DNA from: Cryptosporangium phraense
GTDB taxonomy: Bacteria; Actinomycetota; Actinomycetes; Mycobacteriales; Cryptosporangiaceae
Direction of reading: 5' to 3'
DNA: 64,000 bases
Assembly (NCBI RefSeq): GCF_006912135.1
Contig: NZ_VIRS01000017.1
Location: 141,211 to 205,210, forward strand
How positions within the stretch are numbered: the stretch's first letter is position 1; every line of letters starts with the position of its first letter. The notes below the pieces were generated by a model, which saw nothing but the letters and a program-made list of their open reading frames with translations, was not told where the DNA came from and searched no databases. Shown in pieces: positions 43,893 through 52,394 of the stretch. The position numbers and the translations under genes are program-made.

Positions 43893-44328
43893 ATGGTTGA
43901 TTGCGATGTTCAGTGGTCGTAGGCGGTCAGCGATCGGGTGGCCGGTAGGGGTGCAGACCAGAGGCGGGCGCAGGTCCCAGAACCATCGGGAGTGTGACGC
44001 GTAGTAGCCGTAGTGGGCGTAGCCGGCCAGATCGGAGCTCCCGGGAGGCGCCGCAGCGGAGTCGGCCAGCCACAGGTCGCCGTGCCGGAACGTGGTGTCG
44101 CGGGCTGATTCCCGCTGCATCCGGGCTAGCAGGCCACCCGCGGCGCGCAGGCGGGCGGTGACCAGGCGCAGCCGGCGACGTTCGGAGGTGACCCGGAGCA
44201 GGGGCTGCGCTGTTGCGGCGGTCAGCAGCTGCTCGTCGGAGAACACCGCCGGACGGCCGGCGGCGGGGCACCCGATCATCGATCCCTACGCAGAGTGCGG
44301 TCAGGAGGGTGTCGAGGTCTTCGGTCAC
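43893..44328 (-). pseudogene. IS982-like transposase remnant
   Basis: The first 17 codons (MTEDLDTLLTALCVGID) are the typical beginning of a transposase of this group. After a frameshift come LAGYAHYGYYASHSRWFWDLRPPLVCTPTGHPI and INHL in a second frame. The middle part is deleted and the C-terminal half is absent, replaced by the TetR gene. It is not functional. A short sequence at its start side (44339-44407) recurs at 13289-13355. Confidence 0.7.
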
Positions 44329-44338
44329 ACGCAGACCA

Positions 44339-44407
44339 GCGGCACCCTCCGTCGCACGTCACGGGGTCAACCACGCCGCCACGCCGTCAGGAATCAATCA
44401 TCCAGCG
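44339..44407. repeat. Interspersed repeat, copy B
   Basis: It lies just upstream of the start codon of the IS982-like transposase relic and matches 13289-13355 with short gaps. The position suggests an insertion-sequence end. The remaining bases up to the transporter start hold operator site 1 and nothing else recognisable. Confidence 0.6.
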
Positions 44408-44450
44408 GGCTCTGGACAGATCGGCGTGAGATGCGTCATGCTCGGTCGCG

Positions 44451-44467
44451 GCATACTGCATACAGTA
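44451..44467. promoter_or_regulatory. GntR-type operator, site 1
   Basis: GCATACTGCATACAGTA contains the half-sites GCATAC and TACTG/CAGTA and sits 12 bases before the first transporter ATG. It is one member of the five-site set with core CATAC-N-GTATG found across the oxalate island. Confidence 0.65.
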
Positions 44468-44479
44468 GGCAGGTGTGCG

Positions 44480-45865
44480 ATGGAGCATTCGCTGGTGACC
44501 GACGTCCACGGCCGGCAGTACCGGGTCGGCGAGAGTGCCACTGATCTGACCGGACGGTCCCGGGCCTGGATGGTGCGGGCCCCGCAGGCCGCGATGGCGG
44601 CGGCGGGCCTGTTGCAGTACGGCGCGGCGGCGGTGCTCCCGGTGCTCGGCCGGGGGCGGGCCGAGGCACTGTGGTTGCTCGGGGTGTGGGTGGTGTGTCA
44701 GGCCGGGGTCGCGGTTCCGGCGACGTGGCTCTACCGGCGGTTCGGGGCTCGGCTGCTGGTGCCGGCCGGGGTCTGCTGTGCGGTGGGGTTGGCGGCGCTG
44801 GCTCACGGGGGGTCGTTCGGGGTTCTTCTGGCCGGGTACTCGCTGCTCGGTGGGGTGGGGGCGGGGCTGACGTACGCGGTGTGCGTGGGTGCGGTCACCG
44901 AGTGGTTCCCGGAGCGCATCGCGGGGGCCACCGGGGCGGTGAGCGGCGCGTTCGGGTACGGCTCGGTGCCGTTCGTCCTGGCCGCGGCGTGGGCCTTCGG
45001 CCCCTCCGCGACCGGCTCGGCCGCGAGCGGCGGGGTCCACTCGGCCGCGGGCGGCGGGGTCCACTCGGCCGCGGGCGGCGGGGTCCACTCGGCCGCGGGC
45101 GGCGCGGGCGTCCTCCTGCTCGACTCGGCGGCGGTGGTCGTCGGGTTGGCGGTGGTCGGGGCCGGGCTGATCCTGCGACGGCCGCCCGCGCACTGGTGGC
45201 CGGCTCAGCTCGATCCTCGCCTGTGGGCGATCGACCGGCGGCTCAACCGGAGCATCCCGCGGAACGCGCCGGCGATCCGGGCGTTCGGCCCGGCCGAGGC
45301 CCTGCGGACCGGCGCGCTCCCCTCGATGTGGCTGGTCGTCGGCGTGATCGCGGCGATGGCCCTGTTCGATCTCGGGTACCTGGCGACGTCCGGCGCCGGA
45401 GTCGCGGTCCCGATCGCCGTGCTCGCGCTGGCCACCGGCGCCGGGCGGGTCGTCACCGGGCGGCTGTCCGACCGGCTCGGGCGGCGCCGGATGCTGGTCG
45501 CGGCCCTGCTGCTGGGCGGCCTCGGTCAGCTGGGGATCGCCGCCGACGGCCCGGTGCAGCTCGCGTCGGCAGCGGTGGCCGGAGCGGGCACCGGAGCGGG
45601 GTACTCACTGCTGGTCGGCCTGGTCCGCGACTGGTTCGGCGACGAGGCCACGCTGCCCAACTACGGCCTCGTCTACAGCGGCAAAGCCGCCGGGGGAGCA
45701 GTCGGCCTCCTTCTGGTGGCGGCCGCCCCACCGTCCGCGAGCCTCCCCGCCGACGGCGGAACGGCCACCTTCGCGCTGGCCGCCGCACTGGGAATCGCCG
45801 GCGCCGTCGCCGCGGCCAGACTCCGCCGCCCCGGCCACCCCCAACTCCGCCTCCCCGGCCGCTGA
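44480..45865 (+). CDS. OFA-like MFS transporter, copy 1
   Basis: 461 residues, about 12 membrane helices. The N-terminal stretch VTDVHGRQYRVGESATDLTGRSRAWMVRAP matches the opening of the second transporter at 49481, so they are paralogues of the oxalate/formate antiporter type. Later motifs are VTEWFPERIAGATGAVSGAFGYGSVPF and GAGRVVTGRLSDRLGRRRML. Between two helices three tandem 8-residue units (GGVHSAAG) come from a 24-base DNA repeat. The C-terminus is alanine-rich. A GntR-type site lies directly upstream. Oxalate or a related acid is the expected cargo. Confidence 0.82.
   Translation: MEHSLVTDVHGRQYRVGESATDLTGRSRAWMVRAPQAAMAAAGLLQYGAAAVLPVLGRGRAEALWLLGVWVVCQAGVAVPATWLYRRFGARLLVPAGVCCAVGLAALAHGGSFGVLLAGYSLLGGVGAGLTYAVCVGAVTEWFPERIAGATGAVSGAFGYGSVPFVLAAAWAFGPSATGSAASGGVHSAAGGGVHSAAGGGVHSAAGGAGVLLLDSAAVVVGLAVVGAGLILRRPPAHWWPAQLDPRLWAIDRRLNRSIPRNAPAIRAFGPAEALRTGALPSMWLVVGVIAAMALFDLGYLATSGAGVAVPIAVLALATGAGRVVTGRLSDRLGRRRMLVAALLLGGLGQLGIAADGPVQLASAAVAGAGTGAGYSLLVGLVRDWFGDEATLPNYGLVYSGKAAGGAVGLLLVAAAPPSASLPADGGTATFALAAALGIAGAVAAARLRRPGHPQLRLPGR
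45029..45100 (+). repeat. Three tandem 24-base repeats inside transporter gene
   Basis: Three exact 24-base units begin GGCGGGGTCCACTCGG and are followed by a partial unit. They encode GGVHSAAG three times in a loop of the OFA-like transporter, and the frame stays open. The units look recent because they are identical. Confidence 0.9.
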
Positions 45866-45987
45866 CGACCCCGGCCCACGCCCGCAACCCGCGCCCCGAG
45901 CCACAACCCCGCGGCCACCGCCCCACCAGCACTTCTCTGTTCACTCTGGACAACCGATGTGATCTAGGCCACCATACTGGATCACGT

Positions 45988-45998
45988 CATACGGTATG
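45988..45998. promoter_or_regulatory. GntR-type operator, site 2
   Basis: CATACGGTATG, a perfect palindrome around one base, is 36 bases before the frc ATG. A second half-site, CCATACTGG (45973-45979), lies upstream, and ATATGC follows downstream. Confidence 0.72.
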
Positions 45999-46034
45999 CA
46001 ATATGCAGGCGCCCGACGACGCAGGAGGACGACG

Positions 46035-47261
46035 ATGGGTAAGGCACTCGAGGGCATCCGGATCCTCGACATGACTCACGTCCAGTCAGGACCCTCGGCC
46101 ACGCAACTACTCGCCTGGCTCGGCGCAGACGTCATCAAGCTCGAAGCCCCCGGCAAAGGCGACATCACCCGCCAGCAACTCCGCGACCTCCCCGACGTCG
46201 ACTCCCTGTACTTCACGATGCTCAACTGCAACAAGCGCAGCATCACGGTCAACATGAAGTCCGACGAGGGCAAAGAGGTCTTCACCCGCCTGGTCCAGGA
46301 ATCGGACGTGCTCGTCGAGAACTTCGGTCCCGGCGTCGTCGACCGCTTCGGCTTCGCCTGGGAGCGCCTGCAGGAGCTCAACCCGCGCCTGGTCTACGCG
46401 TCGATCAAGGGCTTCGGCCCCGGCCGGTACGCGGGCTTCAAGGCCTACGAGGTCGTCGCGCAGGCGATGGGCGGCTCGATGAGCACCACCGGCGACGAGG
46501 ACGGCCCGCCGACCGCGACCGGCGCCCAGATCGGCGACTCCGGCACCGGCGTCCACCTGGTCGCGGGCATCCTGGCCGCGCTGCTGCAGCGCACCACCAC
46601 CGGCCGCGGCCAGCGGGTCCAGGTCGCGATGCAGGACGCGGTGCTCAACCTCTGCCGGGTGAAGCTCCGCGACCAGCAGCGGCTGGCCCACGGACCCCTC
46701 GGCGAGTACCCGAACGACAACTTCGGCGACGAGGTCCCGCGCTCCGGCAACGCGTCCGGGGGTGGCCAGCCCGGCTGGGCGGTCAAGTGCGCCCCGGGCG
46801 GCCCGAACGACTACATCTACGTGATCGTCCAGCCCACCGGCTGGGCCCCGATCGCCAAGCTCATCGGACGCCCCGAACTGGCCGAAGACCCGGCCTGGGC
46901 CACCCCCAAGGCCCGCCTCGACAAGCTCGACAAGATGTTCGCGCTGATCGAGGAGTGGACCGAGCAGCACACCAAGTGGGCGGTGATGGAGGACCTCAAC
47001 GCCCACGACATCCCGTGCGGCCCGATCCTCTCCACCCGCGAGCTGATCGAGGACGACACGCTCGCCACGCTCGGCTCGGTCGTCGAGGTCGACCACCCCG
47101 AACGCGGCCCGTTCAAGACCGTCGGCTGCCCGATCAAGCTCTCCGACTCGCCCGTCGACGTCGAGCGCTCGCCGCTGCTCGGCGAGCACACCGACCAAGT
47201 CCTGTCCGAACTCGGCCTGGCCGATCGGGCCGACGCCTACCGCGCCGCCGGCGCGATCTGA
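46035..47261 (+). CDS. frc: Formyl-CoA:oxalate CoA-transferase (Frc)
   Basis: 408 residues, class III CoA-transferase. Landmarks of Oxalobacter Frc are kept: Gln17 in [10 protein letters not shown], the catalytic aspartate (Asp168) in [13 protein letters not shown], and the glycine loop [15 protein letters not shown] near 238-252. It transfers CoA between formate and oxalate. AGGAGG is seven bases before the ATG. It is first gene of a long plus-strand run through the acyl-CoA synthetase, transporter, formate dehydrogenase and GntR genes. A GntR-type palindrome precedes it. This is the strongest evidence for oxalate metabolism. Confidence 0.95.
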   Translation: MGKALEGIRILDMTHVQSGPSATQLLAWLGADVIKLEAPGKGDITRQQLRDLPDVDSLYFTMLNCNKRSITVNMKSDEGKEVFTRLVQESDVLVENFGPGVVDRFGFAWERLQELNPRLVYASIKGFGPGRYAGFKAYEVVAQAMGGSMSTTGDEDGPPTATGAQIGDSGTGVHLVAGILAALLQRTTTGRGQRVQVAMQDAVLNLCRVKLRDQQRLAHGPLGEYPNDNFGDEVPRSGNASGGGQPGWAVKCAPGGPNDYIYVIVQPTGWAPIAKLIGRPELAEDPAWATPKARLDKLDKMFALIEEWTEQHTKWAVMEDLNAHDIPCGPILSTRELIEDDTLATLGSVVEVDHPERGPFKTVGCPIKLSDSPVDVERSPLLGEHTDQVLSELGLADRADAYRAAGAI

Positions 47262-47275
47262 GGGAGACCACCGAC

Positions 47276-49417
47276 ATGGCCGTCCAGACCGAAGCCGGGC
47301 CCAGGACCATCGTGCAGAACATCCTCGACGCCGTGCGGGCCGAGGGCCGCGACGCGCTCACCGCCCCCGAGGGACGCGCGGTGGTCGAGGCCTACGGCAT
47401 CAGCACGCCCGGCGAAGCGCTCGCCACCAACCCCGAGGACGCCGTGGCCGAGGCGACCCGCATCGGGTTCCCCGTCGTTCTGAAGATCGTCTCGCCCGAC
47501 ATCCTGCACAAGACCGAGGCCGGCGGCGTCCTCGTCGGCATCAAGAACGCCGCGGAAGCGGCGGACGGCTACCGGACCATCGTGCGGAACGCCCGCCACC
47601 ACAACGAAAACGCGCGGATCGTCGGCGTCCAGGTGCAGCAGATGCTCACCCAGGGCCACGAGGTGATCGTCGGCGCGGTCACCGATCCGACGTTCGGCAA
47701 GATCGTCGCGTTCGGACTCGGCGGCGTGCTCGTCGAGGTGCTCAAGGACGTGACGTTCCGCCTCGCTCCGACCTCGCGGGCCACCGCAAAACAGATGGTC
47801 GAGGGCATCAAGGCGGCCGAGATCCTGCGCGGCGTCCGGGGCGCCGAACCCGTCGACCAAGAGGCGCTGGCCACGCTGATCAGCCGCGTCTCCGACCTGG
47901 TCACCGACTTCCCGGAGATCTCCGAGGTCGATCTCAACCCGGTACTGGCCACGTCCGACAAGGCGACGGCCGTCGACGTCCGGATCATCGTCGGGGCGGA
48001 GACCGAACCGCCCTCGCGGTTCACCCGCGAGGAGATCCTCGCGTCGATGAACCGGATCATGCGACCGGCCTCGGTCGCGGTGATCGGCGCGTCGGCCGAG
48101 GCCGGGAAGATCGGCAACTCGGTGATGAAGAACCTGGTCGACGGCGGGTACCAGGGGCGGATCCACCCGGTGAACCCGAAGGCCACCGAGATTCTCGGCC
48201 TTCCGGCCGCGAAGACGATCACCGACATCGACGACGACGTCGACGTGGCGATCTTCGCGATCCCGGCGAAATTCGTGCCGCAAGCACTGGAAGAAGCGGG
48301 CGCCAAGGGCGTGGCCGGCGCGATCCTGATCCCGTCCGGCTTCGGCGAGACCGGCAACCAGGAGCTCCAGGACGAGGTCGTGGCCATCGCCCGCAAGCAC
48401 GGCGTCAGGATCCTCGGGCCGAACATCTACGGCTACTACTACACGCCCGAGCACCTCTCGGCGACGTTCTGCACCCCCTACGACGTGCCCGGCGGCGTCG
48501 CCCTGAGCTCGCAGAGCGGCGGGATCGGGATGGCGATCCTCGGGTTCAGCCGGTCGGCCCGGATGGGTGTCTCGGCGATCGTCGGCGTCGGCAACAAGGC
48601 CGACCTCGACGAGGACGACCTGCTGACGTTCTTCGAGGACGACGACCATACGCAGCTGATCGCGATGCACCTCGAGGACCTCAAGGACGGCCGCGCGTTC
48701 GCCGAGACCGCGCAGCGGGTCTCGAAGCGCAAGCCGGTGATCGTCCTCAAGGCCGGTCGCACCGCGGCCGGTGCGAAAGCGGCCGGCTCACACACCGGCG
48801 CGCTGGCCGGCGACGACGCGGTCTACGACGACATCCTCCGGGAGTCCGGCGTGATCCGGGCGCCGGGCCTCAACGACCTGCTCGAGTACGCCCGGGGCAT
48901 CCCGCAGCTGCCCACGCCCAAGGGCGAGAACGTCGTCATCATCACCGGCGCCGGGGGATCGGGCGTGCTGCTCTCCGACGCCTGCGTCGACAACGGGCTC
49001 TCGCTGATGCGGATCCCCGACGACCTGGACCAGGCGTTCCGGGCCTACATCCCGCCGTTCGGCGCGGCCGGCAACCCGGTCGACATCACCGGCGGCGAAC
49101 CGCCGTCCACCTACCGCAACACGATCGCGCTGGGCCTGGAGGACCCGCGGATCCACGCGCTGATCCTCGGCTACTGGCACACGATCGTGACGCCCCCGAT
49201 GACGTTCGCCGAGCTCGTCGTCGACGTGGTGGACGAGTACCGGGCCCGGGGGATCCACAAGCCGGTCGTCGCGTCGCTCTCGGGTGACGTCGAAGTCGAA
49301 GAGGCGAGCGAGCACCTCTACCGCAACGGGATCGTCGCCTACCCCTACACCACCGAGAAGCCGGTCGCGGTGCTCGGTGCGAAATACCGGTGGGCCCGCG
49401 CAGCGGGCCTGCTCTGA
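47276..49417 (+). CDS. ADP-forming acyl-CoA synthetase with ATP-grasp first
   Basis: 713 residues. Residues about 1-240 are the ATP-grasp (beta) part: AYGISTPGEALA, GFPVVLKIVSPDILHKTEAGGV, LVEVLKDVTFRLAPTS, VDLNPVLA. From about 260 to the end comes the alpha part: CoA-binding fold RPASVAVIGASAEAGKIGNSVMKNL, ligase segments, and the phospho-histidine motif SHTGALAG with His506. This beta-alpha order is the reverse of the common alpha-beta fusion. It could charge oxalate or another acid with CoA. It starts 14 bases after frc, so it is in the same operon. Its own substrate is not shown by sequence. Confidence 0.87.
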   Translation: MAVQTEAGPRTIVQNILDAVRAEGRDALTAPEGRAVVEAYGISTPGEALATNPEDAVAEATRIGFPVVLKIVSPDILHKTEAGGVLVGIKNAAEAADGYRTIVRNARHHNENARIVGVQVQQMLTQGHEVIVGAVTDPTFGKIVAFGLGGVLVEVLKDVTFRLAPTSRATAKQMVEGIKAAEILRGVRGAEPVDQEALATLISRVSDLVTDFPEISEVDLNPVLATSDKATAVDVRIIVGAETEPPSRFTREEILASMNRIMRPASVAVIGASAEAGKIGNSVMKNLVDGGYQGRIHPVNPKATEILGLPAAKTITDIDDDVDVAIFAIPAKFVPQALEEAGAKGVAGAILIPSGFGETGNQELQDEVVAIARKHGVRILGPNIYGYYYTPEHLSATFCTPYDVPGGVALSSQSGGIGMAILGFSRSARMGVSAIVGVGNKADLDEDDLLTFFEDDDHTQLIAMHLEDLKDGRAFAETAQRVSKRKPVIVLKAGRTAAGAKAAGSHTGALAGDDAVYDDILRESGVIRAPGLNDLLEYARGIPQLPTPKGENVVIITGAGGSGVLLSDACVDNGLSLMRIPDDLDQAFRAYIPPFGAAGNPVDITGGEPPSTYRNTIALGLEDPRIHALILGYWHTIVTPPMTFAELVVDVVDEYRARGIHKPVVASLSGDVEVEEASEHLYRNGIVAYPYTTEKPVAVLGAKYRWARAAGLL

Positions 49418-49480
49418 GCTCCATCCGCTCCACGAACCACGGCGGTGAACGTTTCGTACCCCTGCTCCAGGAGGTCCAGC

Positions 49481-50878
49481 GTGAGTACTTCCGAAAAGCC
49501 CGCAGAATCGGAGACGGCACCCCCCGGTGGGTTCCGAGAAGTGAAGGACGTGAACGGCCGCATCTACCGCGTCGGCGAGACCGACCGGCAGATCATGGGC
49601 CGTTCACGACGGTGGATGGTGTTCCTGCCGTGGGTCGCGATGATGGCGATCTCGTCGTCGGAATACGCGTTCTCCTCGGCCGAGGAGACGCTCTCGGGTG
49701 CGCACGGCTGGCACGGCGCGCACATCTTCTGGCTGCTCGGCGTCTGGATCTTCTTCCAGGCCGCGGTGGCGTTCCCGGTCGGGGAGCTGCGCGAGCGGGG
49801 CACGCTCTCGGCCCGGAACGCGATGCTGATCGGCGCGTGCGGAACCGTGCTCGGCTATCTCGCGCTGGCCTACGCGCCGAACGTCTGGGTCGCCTACCTC
49901 GGGTTCGGCCTCTTCGGCGGCTGCGGCGCCGGCGCGGTGTACGCGACCTGCGTCAACATGGTCGGGAAGTGGTACCCGGAGCGGAAGGGTGGCAAGACCG
50001 GGTTCGTCAACGGCGGCTTCGCCTACGGCTCCGTCCCGTTCATCTTCCTGTTCAAGAACTACATGGACGTCGGGAACCTGGGCGGGATCCTGACCGCGGT
50101 CGGTTTCGGGCTGGCGATCACGGTCGCGCTGGTCGGGTTCTTCTTCGTCGACCCGCCCAAGAACTGGTGGCCGCCGCACGTCGACCCGCTGCGCGCCGCG
50201 GCCGACGACCCGCGGATCCGGCGCTCGCTGCTGAAGAACCCGCCCGCGGTGAAGCAGTACAAGCCGTCCGAGGCGATCCGCACCCCGGTGCTGCCGCTGA
50301 TGTGGTTCTGCCTGCTCTGCACGGCCGGCATCAACATCTTCGGCATCGCGTTCCAGGTGCCGTTCGGTGACGAGATGGGCTTCGCCGGGGGCATCGTCGC
50401 GCTGGCGATGAGCCTCAAGGCGATCATCAACGGCACCGGCCGGGGCGTCATCGGATGGATCTCCGACCGGTACGGCCGGCGGCAGACGCTGGTGATCGTG
50501 TGCATCGTGCTGGGCGGCGCGCAGTACGCGGTGTACTTCTCCGGCTCGATCGGCAACATGCCGCTGTTCCTGCTGGCGTCGATGGTCTCGGGCTTCGGCG
50601 GCGGCGCGATCTTCCCGCTGTTCGCGGCGATGACCGCGGACTTCTTCGGCGAGAACAACAACGCGTCGAACTACGGGATGGTCTACAGCTCGAAGCTGGT
50701 GTCCGGCCTGGTCGGGTCCGGTCTGGGGGCCGTCGTGGTCGCGGCCTGGGGCTACGGAGGGGCGTTCATCCTCGCCGGGACGATCGGCCTCGCCACCGCG
50801 TTCCTGGCCATGCTGCTCCGGCAGCCCGGCCGGGACCTGCGCACGACCAGCCAAGAGTCCCTCGCCCTGTCGGCCTGA
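49481..50878 (+). CDS. Oxalate/formate antiporter (OFA) family MFS transporter, copy 2
   Basis: 465 residues from GTG 49481 with AGGAGG six bases upstream. About 12 helices are visible. The opening VKDVNGRIYRVGETDRQIMGRSRRWMV is shared with copy 1. It carries CVNMVGKWYPERKGGKTGFVNGGFAYGSVPFIFLF and INGTGRGVIGWISDRYGRRQTL. It is probably an oxalate importer or oxalate/formate exchanger. It sits between the synthetase and the formate dehydrogenase set, which would fit import coupled to formate handling. A very strong hairpin follows its stop. Confidence 0.87.
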   Translation: MSTSEKPAESETAPPGGFREVKDVNGRIYRVGETDRQIMGRSRRWMVFLPWVAMMAISSSEYAFSSAEETLSGAHGWHGAHIFWLLGVWIFFQAAVAFPVGELRERGTLSARNAMLIGACGTVLGYLALAYAPNVWVAYLGFGLFGGCGAGAVYATCVNMVGKWYPERKGGKTGFVNGGFAYGSVPFIFLFKNYMDVGNLGGILTAVGFGLAITVALVGFFFVDPPKNWWPPHVDPLRAAADDPRIRRSLLKNPPAVKQYKPSEAIRTPVLPLMWFCLLCTAGINIFGIAFQVPFGDEMGFAGGIVALAMSLKAIINGTGRGVIGWISDRYGRRQTLVIVCIVLGGAQYAVYFSGSIGNMPLFLLASMVSGFGGGAIFPLFAAMTADFFGENNNASNYGMVYSSKLVSGLVGSGLGAVVVAAWGYGGAFILAGTIGLATAFLAMLLRQPGRDLRTTSQESLALSA

Positions 50879-50884
50879 GGTCAC

Positions 50885-50914
50885 GCGTGGCCGCGCCTCC
50901 GGGCGCGGCCACGC
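50885..50914 (+). terminator. Strong hairpin between OFA transporter and reductase gene
   Basis: GCGTGGCCGCGCC (50885-50897) and GGCGCGGCCACGC (50902-50914) form a perfect 13-base GC stem with a 4-base loop, between the transporter stop (50878) and the next ATG (50929). It has no T-tract, and no new operator follows. It may attenuate transcription into the formate dehydrogenase genes or protect an mRNA end. Confidence 0.65.
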
Positions 50915-50928
50915 AGTGGGGAGCGTTC

Positions 50929-51909
50929 ATGAAGATTGCCGTGCTCGGCGCCGGGGCGATCGGCGCGTACGTCGGAGCGGCGCTGCACCGCGGGGGCGCC
51001 GACGTCTCGTTGATCGCCCGGGGCGCCCACCTGGCCGCGCTGCGGCGCGACGGCGTCCGGGTGCACAGCCCGCGGGGTGACTTCGTCGCCCGGGCGCACG
51101 CCACCGACGACCCCCGCGAGGTCGGCCCGGTGGACTACGTCTTCCTCGGGTTGAAGGCCCACCAGTACGCGACCTGCGGGCCGCTGATCGAGCCGCTGCT
51201 CGGCCCGTCGACCGCGGTGATCGCCGCCCAGAACGGGATCCCCTGGTGGTACTTCCACGGGTTGCGTGGGCACCCGCTGGAGGGCCGCCGGATCGAGGCC
51301 GTCGACCCGCGCGGAGCGGTCTCCCACGTGCTGCCGGTGGAGCGGGCCATCGGGTGCGTCGTCTACTGCTCGACCGAGATCGAGTCGCCGGGGGTCATCC
51401 GTCACCTGGAGGGCACCCGGTTCTCGATCGGCGAGCCTTCGGGGGCGATCTCCGACCGGTGCCGGGCGTTCGCCGACGCGATGGTCGACGGGGGACTCAA
51501 GTGCCCGGTCGAGCCGGACCTGCGCGACGACATCTGGGTCAAGCTGATGGGCAACGTCGCGTTCAACCCGCTGTCCGCCCTGACCAGGGCGACGATGGTC
51601 GACATGTGCGGGCACCCCGGGGCCCGTTCGCTGGTGGCGTCCATGATGGCCGAGACCATCGCGATCGCCGAAGCCACCGGGTGCCACCCGTCGGTGTCGA
51701 TCGAACGGCGCATCGAGGGCGCGGCCCGGGTCGGGCACCACAAGACGTCGACGCTGCAGGACCTGGAAGCGGGCAAGGAGCTCGAGCTCGAGGCGATCAT
51801 CGGGGCGGTCGTCGAGATCGCCGAGCTCACCGGCGTGCCGGCGCCGACGCTGCGCAACGTGTACGCGGCGGTGGACCTGCTGGCCCGCACGATGGCGATG
51901 GCCGGCTGA
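50929..51909 (+). CDS. Ketopantoate reductase (ApbA/PanE) family protein
   Basis: 326 residues. The Rossmann motif is MKIAVLGAGAIGAYVGAALHRGG. KAHQYAT and AQNGIPWWYFHG follow, and the C-terminal helical domain has VKLMGNVAFNPLSALT with the conserved Lys/Asn region and later LELEAIIGAVVEIAELTGVPAPTLRNVYA. The family reduces 2-oxo acids with NADPH, classically ketopantoate on the way to CoA. Its stop overlaps the start of the formate dehydrogenase gamma gene (TGATG), which ties it to this operon. CoA supply or reduction of an oxalate-derived oxo acid are both possible. Confidence 0.88.
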   Translation: MKIAVLGAGAIGAYVGAALHRGGADVSLIARGAHLAALRRDGVRVHSPRGDFVARAHATDDPREVGPVDYVFLGLKAHQYATCGPLIEPLLGPSTAVIAAQNGIPWWYFHGLRGHPLEGRRIEAVDPRGAVSHVLPVERAIGCVVYCSTEIESPGVIRHLEGTRFSIGEPSGAISDRCRAFADAMVDGGLKCPVEPDLRDDIWVKLMGNVAFNPLSALTRATMVDMCGHPGARSLVASMMAETIAIAEATGCHPSVSIERRIEGAARVGHHKTSTLQDLEAGKELELEAIIGAVVEIAELTGVPAPTLRNVYAAVDLLARTMAMAG

Positions 51910-52394
51910 TGGCCCGCGCCGACGTGTCCCGGGTCGACCCCCGGAAGCGCGGCCGCCGGGCCCAGCCCGCGTCGCCGCTGGCCGGCCTCGACCCGCAGCT
52001 GGTGATGACCGTGCGCCGGATCGTCGCCGCCCACGCCGGGTGGCGCGGCCCGCTGCTGCCGGTGCTGCACGCGCTCCAGGACGAGCTGGGGTACGTGCCG
52101 CCGGACGCGACCCCGATCCTGGCCCACGAGCTCAACCTGTCCCGGGCCGAGGTGCACGGCGTGATCACGTTCTACACCGACTTCCGGACGGCGCCGGCCG
52201 GCCCGCGCACGGTGCGGATCTGCCGGGGCGAGGCCTGTCAGGCGGTCGGCGCCTCCGCGCTCGTGGAAGCCGCGGGCGACCGCGCCGGGCACGTCTTCTG
52301 CTTCGGCAACTGCGCGCTCGGCCCCACCGTCGAGGTCGACGGCCGGGTACTCGGCCGGGTCACCCCGGAGAAGCTCAGGGAGGTGCTCCCGTGA
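51909..52394 (+). CDS. fdsG: NAD-dependent formate dehydrogenase gamma subunit (FdsG/NuoE type)
   Basis: 161 residues with the thioredoxin-like [2Fe-2S] fold. The four ligand cysteines are Cys105 and Cys110 (ICRGEACQAVG) and Cys131 and Cys135 (CFGNCALGP). The N-terminal helices are PVLHALQDELGYVPPDATPILAHELNLSRAEVHGVITFYTDF, as in NuoE. The ATG overlaps the reductase stop, and the TGA overlaps the GTG of the beta gene. It passes electrons between FMN and the alpha-subunit clusters or acts as side cluster. Confidence 0.92.
   Translation: MARADVSRVDPRKRGRRAQPASPLAGLDPQLVMTVRRIVAAHAGWRGPLLPVLHALQDELGYVPPDATPILAHELNLSRAEVHGVITFYTDFRTAPAGPRTVRICRGEACQAVGASALVEAAGDRAGHVFCFGNCALGPTVEVDGRVLGRVTPEKLREVLP

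Noticed and set aside
45029..45100. Possible CRISPR-like repeat
   Set aside because: The units are contiguous without spacers and lie in frame inside a transporter gene.
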